Shown in pieces: positions 32,423-35,096 of a DNA stretch of 35,096 bases. Positions within the stretch are counted from its first letter, which is position 1; each line of letters opens with the position of its first letter. Below the pieces are notes generated by a model. The model saw only the letters and a program-made list of their open reading frames with translations. It ran no database searches and was not told where the DNA came from. Position numbers and translations under genes: made by a program. The stretch lies in assembly GCF_000722635.1 (NCBI RefSeq), contig NZ_JOKH01000003.1, positions 719,441 to 754,536 on the forward strand, written 5' to 3'. This stretch comes from Endozoicomonas numazuensis (GTDB lineage Bacteria > Pseudomonadota > Gammaproteobacteria > Pseudomonadales > Endozoicomonadaceae).

Positions 32423-33238
32423 TTATTGGTTGAGCTGTTTTATATGGTTAGAGAAATTCAATGGTAGCGATCCTAAAGTTTCTAATACATAGTCAACTAT
32501 TTTTTTGTCTGAAATATAAAGCTCTATGCTATCACTTTTTTCAGGTATTAAATTAACACCACGATCAATGAAATAAAACCTTCCATCACCCTCTTCGTCA
32601 TTTAAGCCAAACTCTATTTGATGAATTTCTTCATTAGATATATCAAAATTAATATAGAAATCTTTCACTTTTAGCCGCTGCTTCAGAGTGCTTTTGATAG
32701 AGCCAATTGGGACGAAAAAGCTTATCCCCGTATTTTGATAACTACTTTTAATGCTTTCTGAAATAGAAGAGCCACAACGATCAATTGCAAATATATTATC
32801 TGCTATAAAAATTGCGTGATTACATGCTGCATTTTTGGCTACAAAAGGAAAATCTAGTGTTGAGTTTTCATCAGATATTGCATATAAAGAGAACTTATCA
32901 ATCAACTCGTCCAGATAATCAAGGCCATCATTAAAAGAATTTACCTTCCCCCATTTTTTAATGTAAGAATATAAATCATCTCTGTACTTTATAAGCTCTT
33001 TCTTTTTAATACCTTTTGACTGACTAGTAGATGAATCATACCTATCGTGATGATCAAGGCATAAGAAAACCAAATTATTTATATCAGAATTACTTCTATT
33101 TTTGTCAATATGAGCGATCTGACCTTTCTTTTCTCGAAAGTCATTTTCCAATCCAAAACATAGGGCACACCTACGCCTCGATTTTATTAACAGATCAGCT
33201 TCGCTATCTTCGCTTATTTTTACTCGCTTCAATGTCAT
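32423..33238 (-). CDS. HNH-nuclease domain protein in an integron cassette, 271 aa
   Basis: Residues 20-70 hold an HNH finger: C24 and C27 (RRCALC), H43 in GQIAHIDKNRSN, NNL, and C60 with H63/H64 (FLCLDHHDRYD). This fold makes metal-dependent cuts in DNA or RNA. Residues about 90-271 form an unrecognised domain with predicted mixed alpha/beta character, containing AKNAACNHAIFIAD, SFFVPIGSIKSTLKQRL and LNDEEGDGRFYFIDRG. The gene lies between two attC sites, so it is a single-gene cassette. An anti-phage or other defence role is plausible for an HNH protein with an extra sensor-like domain, but this is inference. Confidence 0.85.
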   Translation of the reverse strand: MTLKRVKISEDSEADLLIKSRRRCALCFGLENDFREKKGQIAHIDKNRSNSDINNLVFLCLDHHDRYDSSTSQSKGIKKKELIKYRDDLYSYIKKWGKVNSFNDGLDYLDELIDKFSLYAISDENSTLDFPFVAKNAACNHAIFIADNIFAIDRCGSSISESIKSSYQNTGISFFVPIGSIKSTLKQRLKVKDFYINFDISNEEIHQIEFGLNDEEGDGRFYFIDRGVNLIPEKSDSIELYISDKKIVDYVLETLGSLPLNFSNHIKQLNQ

Positions 33239-33262
33239 AGATTACTTGATATTTACTCTTGC

Positions 33263-33352
33263 ACATAACGCCTGGTTCAGCCGCGCCTCCGACGGCGTCG
33301 TCGTCGGGTGGAGGGGCGCAGCCCCGGAACGAACTGGAATCATTTGTTAGGC
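33263..33352 (-). other. attC recombination site, cassette with GNAT-like and membrane genes
   Basis: 90 bases. ACATAAC at 33263-33269 and GTTAGGC at 33346-33352 are the core sites. The inner arms include CTGGTTC with GAACTGG-type pairing and a GC-rich stem (GGGGCGCAGCCCC). It is the longest of the four sites. The stop codon of the membrane protein gene lies inside the right core. Confidence 0.87.
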
Positions 33353-33757
33353 TATGTTTGAAAGCTTGAATAGTTTTTCTGCTTTATTTAGCAAAATCAT
33401 TGAGATTATGATAAAAACTATAAACCCTGTAAATGCAACTCCTTGAGCAACGAATTCTGGAAAATCTAAATATATTTTCAAAAAGGCCCCAGCTACAAAA
33501 GAACTTAATGAACAAGCAAGGGATACAACTATTGAGACAGAATATTTAAATAATTTTCTAATGTCGGCTGTGTACATGGGTTTATAGCTTATTATTTTTT
33601 TCAATCCATCATAAGCAAGATTTATGAAAATAGACAAAACAACGAATAGATGAAAGCTCTTTTCGGCTTCATAAACAATTTGAAGACCATGAAGATAACC
33701 AAATACTATGAGTAGCCATATTCCAGCAATGATTACTTTGTACGAATTTCTATTCAT
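33347..33757 (-). CDS. Four-helix integral membrane protein in a cassette, 136 aa
   Basis: Four hydrophobic segments at about 7-27 (VIIAGIWLLIVFGYLHGL), 33-52, 70-95 (YSVSIVVSLACSLSSFVAGAF) and 105-125 (GVAFTGFIVFIIISMILL). No family recognised. The start overlaps the stop of the GNAT-like gene by 8 bases, so the two are translated together and travel as one two-gene cassette. Strongly AT-rich. Confidence 0.75.
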   Translation of the reverse strand: MNRNSYKVIIAGIWLLIVFGYLHGLQIVYEAEKSFHLFVVLSIFINLAYDGLKKIISYKPMYTADIRKLFKYSVSIVVSLACSLSSFVAGAFLKIYLDFPEFVAQGVAFTGFIVFIIISMILLNKAEKLFKLSNIA

Positions 33758-34157
33758 AATTTTCTAGTATATTTCTTAATTTTTTGATTGAGATGATCGC
33801 ATTTTTTGGCTCCTTATATTCTTTGAAACCAAATTTATCAGAAAACTGTTTTGAGTTTTCATTCATACTTTCAATAGCAATGTACTTATAGCAATATTTG
33901 TTAGAATGCTCAACTAAGAACTTTAGAAATGATTTACCACTTCCTACCTTGGTTTTATGAAAGAATATTCTTGCAATTACTATTGTATCTTCTTTCCAGT
34001 AGATTGGTTTTGGCTTATACCTTAAATACAAATCATAAGCTTTTCTTTTTGCTGAAATATTATTTGAAAGATCAGCATGAGCTAAAGACTCTTTATAGTT
34101 GAATCTTCCCACCAAAAAGGAATTTAAATCATCACAAAATTTTTCTATTTCTTTCAT
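33750..34157 (-). CDS. GNAT-like acetyltransferase-fold protein in a cassette, 135 aa
   Basis: The C-terminal half looks like a GNAT fold: IVIARIFFHKTKVGSGKSFLKFLVEHS (shown in part) resembles the acetyl-CoA-binding strand and loop with a degenerate Q/R-x-x-G-x-G motif (KVGSG), followed by YKYIAIESMNENSKQFSDKFGFKEY, the typical last strands. The N-terminal 60 residues are basic and unrecognised. Acetyl-acceptor unknown. It is the first gene of a two-gene cassette, overlapping the membrane protein gene. Confidence 0.65.
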   Translation of the reverse strand: MKEIEKFCDDLNSFLVGRFNYKESLAHADLSNNISAKRKAYDLYLRYKPKPIYWKEDTIVIARIFFHKTKVGSGKSFLKFLVEHSNKYCYKYIAIESMNENSKQFSDKFGFKEYKEPKNAIISIKKLRNILENYE

Positions 34158-34176
34158 AATGATGAACTCGCTAAGA

Positions 34177-34231
34177 GCCTAACGCCTAAATCAGGTGCGC
34201 CGTAGGCGTCACCTGGATTTTTTTGTTAGCT
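34177..34231 (-). other. attC recombination site, cassette with PaiB-like gene
   Basis: 55 bases. GCCTAAC at 34177-34183 and GTTAGCT at 34225-34231 flank a near-perfect hairpin: AAATCAGGTGCGCC pairs with GGCGTCACCTGGATTT, with unpaired bases as expected for attC. The right core departs from consensus at one base (C instead of a purine). Confidence 0.87.
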
Positions 34232-34236
34232 GCGTG

Positions 34237-34866
34237 TCAGTTGTTTTGCATTTGTTTAGCTACTGAAACATCTGCACTGTTCTCTGAGTTTGCTAAACCA
34301 CGTACAACACCTGAGTAGTCAGCAGCTGTTTTATTTTGGCTTAACTTAAAGTTGCCTACTATGTCTTCTACGACAACCTCAAGACCAACAACAGCTTTGA
34401 CCAGTTTTTCTGTAAAACCTTCCGGTGCATCGGAAACTGACCAAGGGATATTTTGGTTGCGTTCATGGAAATCAGAAAGGTCATTAAGCTGCTTCAATAT
34501 CCAAGCACTTTCATGTTTGAAATATATGCGCCCTCTTACATGAACAACAGAGTAATTCCATGTAGGAACCGCTTTCCCTGTATCCTTCTTTGATGGATAA
34601 AAGTTCGGACTGATATAAGCATTTGGTCCATGAAATATAAGCAAGACTTCCTGCCCCTCAGAACACTTTTCCCATAGCGGATTTGCTCTAGCAATGTGAC
34701 TTTGCAGTGCTACCTGATTATTCTCTCGTTTTTGAAGATAAAACGGGACATGATCTGCACCTAAAATATTTTCCGTTGATACTATCAGCGTACCAAGCGG
34801 ATATTCTTGAATAAATTCATGCAATCTATCCAAGTTTACTTCTTTGAATTTTGATGGAATGTGCAT
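34237..34866 (-). CDS. PaiB-like FMN-binding protein in a cassette
   Basis: A 209-residue protein of the FMN-binding split-barrel PaiB family, named after a Bacillus transcriptional repressor. Family blocks are MHIPSKFKE, YPLGTLIVS, GADHVPFYL, LQSHIARANPLWE, VLLIFHGPNAYISPNFY, VPTWNYSVVHVRGRI and LVKAVVGLEVVVE (each separate in the protein). The ATG at 34866 follows AAGAG. It is a single-gene cassette between two attC sites. PaiB-like genes are recurrent integron-cassette passengers; the biochemical role remains unclear. Confidence 0.9.
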   Translation of the reverse strand: MHIPSKFKEVNLDRLHEFIQEYPLGTLIVSTENILGADHVPFYLQKRENNQVALQSHIARANPLWEKCSEGQEVLLIFHGPNAYISPNFYPSKKDTGKAVPTWNYSVVHVRGRIYFKHESAWILKQLNDLSDFHERNQNIPWSVSDAPEGFTEKLVKAVVGLEVVVEDIVGNFKLSQNKTAADYSGVVRGLANSENSADVSVAKQMQNN

Positions 34867-34879
34867 ATTTACTCTTAGC

Positions 34880-34944
34880 ACCTAACGCTTGCAGCAGGGG
34901 CGGCGAACACAGTGAGGCGTCCCTTTTGCCTGCACTTGTTAAGT
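34880..34944 (-). other. attC recombination site at the right edge of the visible array
   Basis: 65 bases. ACCTAAC at 34880-34886 and GTTAAGT at 34938-34944 both fit the core consensus RYYYAAC / GTTRRRY. The arms GCAGCAGGGGCG and the complementary GC-rich segment GCGTCCCTTTTGCCTGC pair imperfectly. Since an attC belongs to the cassette upstream in the minus direction, a further cassette should lie at or beyond 34945-35096; no gene is evident in those bases. Confidence 0.85.
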
Positions 34945-35096
34945 GGCCCTGGCCGCTACGATGGTTGGGCTGGCGAGACTCCATTGATATTTTTGGCACC
35001 TGACCTCACCGCCAGCAGATTAATCTATTTTCTGTTTTTTGCTGAGCACTGATTCAGAGTCACTGAGGAGAAAAAAAAGCAAAGCACTTGTAAATG

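Larger units (their letters stand above)
31757..34944 (-). mobile_element. Integron gene-cassette array (attC cluster without visible integrase)
   Basis: Four attC sites alternate with short AT-rich genes, all on the minus strand: PaiB-like, GNAT-like plus membrane protein, HNH protein and isochorismatase-family hydrolase. Each attC sits directly after a stop codon, with the next gene starting a few bases later. No integrase or attI is present within the window. The left end of the array is cut by the IS66 element at 31756. Whether this is an attC cluster lacking an integrase or the tail of a chromosomal integron depends on sequence beyond 35096. Confidence 0.85.

Noticed and set aside
31710-32423. 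A longer start for the isochorismatase-family gene at 32423
   Set aside because: The extra N-terminal residues are encoded by the attC site and the HNH gene stop region; the natural start with the conserved LLIIDMQNEF block is at 32327.
34945-35096. An attI site or integrase gene at the right edge
   Set aside because: No open frame or integrase motif is visible in these 152 bases; they are more likely part of another cassette.

Overview
The window looks like the chromosome of a host-associated marine gammaproteobacterium, most like Endozoicomonas or a related Oceanospirillales lineage. This is an inference from content: an exported eukaryotic-like protein kinase, a secreted PI-PLC fused to lectin domains, anaerobic sulfatase-maturase paralogs, several decaying insertion sequences, and gammaproteobacterial housekeeping genes such as pdxY. 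I saw no rRNA, tRNA or CRISPR array, and no gene-free stretch longer than about 300 bases.

Region 1 (1-7075) is a scarred duplication. A broken radical-SAM anaerobic sulfatase maturase (76-1305) and an intact paralog (5794-7044) flank a complete IS1595-type element with target duplication, an AT-rich unknown surface protein (2755-4290), and a truncated IS630-type transposase joined directly to the C-terminal part of an iron-sulfur (CryB/PhrB-type) photolyase.

Region 2 (7074-14464) is a photo-oxidative-stress lipid locus. An ECF sigma factor and its ChrR-type zinc/cupin anti-sigma factor lie divergent from a six-gene operon: FAD oxidoreductase, DUF1365, CFA-like methyltransferase, DUF3833 lipoprotein, SDR and alpha/beta hydrolase. 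The intergenic region holds two back-to-back copies of TGATCC-N16-CGTA, so the sigma factor probably drives both its own operon and the lipid operon. The methyltransferase has substitutions at two positions that bind bicarbonate in E. coli Cfa. This suggests a methylated or furan fatty acid product rather than a cyclopropane.

Region 3 (14465-28130) is mixed: pdxY behind a 13-bp tandem repeat, a divergent Ser/Thr kinase with an export signal, a pair of acyl-CoA dehydrogenases, an Ada-like alkyltransferase, a glycine-zipper lipoprotein, a transglutaminase-like protein, the PI-PLC/C-type lectin/ricin protein, a small envelope operon (lipoprotein, GFA protein, YkuD L,D-transpeptidase, small membrane protein), a cupin protein and a large exported unknown.

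Region 4 (28307-31800) holds a 2OG-Fe(II) oxygenase-like gene, a 5'-truncated Nudix gene, a DinB protein, a ClpP-like fragment and a degenerate IS66-type element.

Region 5 (31757-34944) is the least expected part: an AT-rich integron gene-cassette array with four attC sites and no integrase in the window. All cassette genes are on the minus strand: PaiB-like FMN-binding protein; GNAT-like protein plus four-helix membrane protein; HNH-nuclease protein; and an isochorismatase-family hydrolase whose 3' end was cut by the IS66 element.
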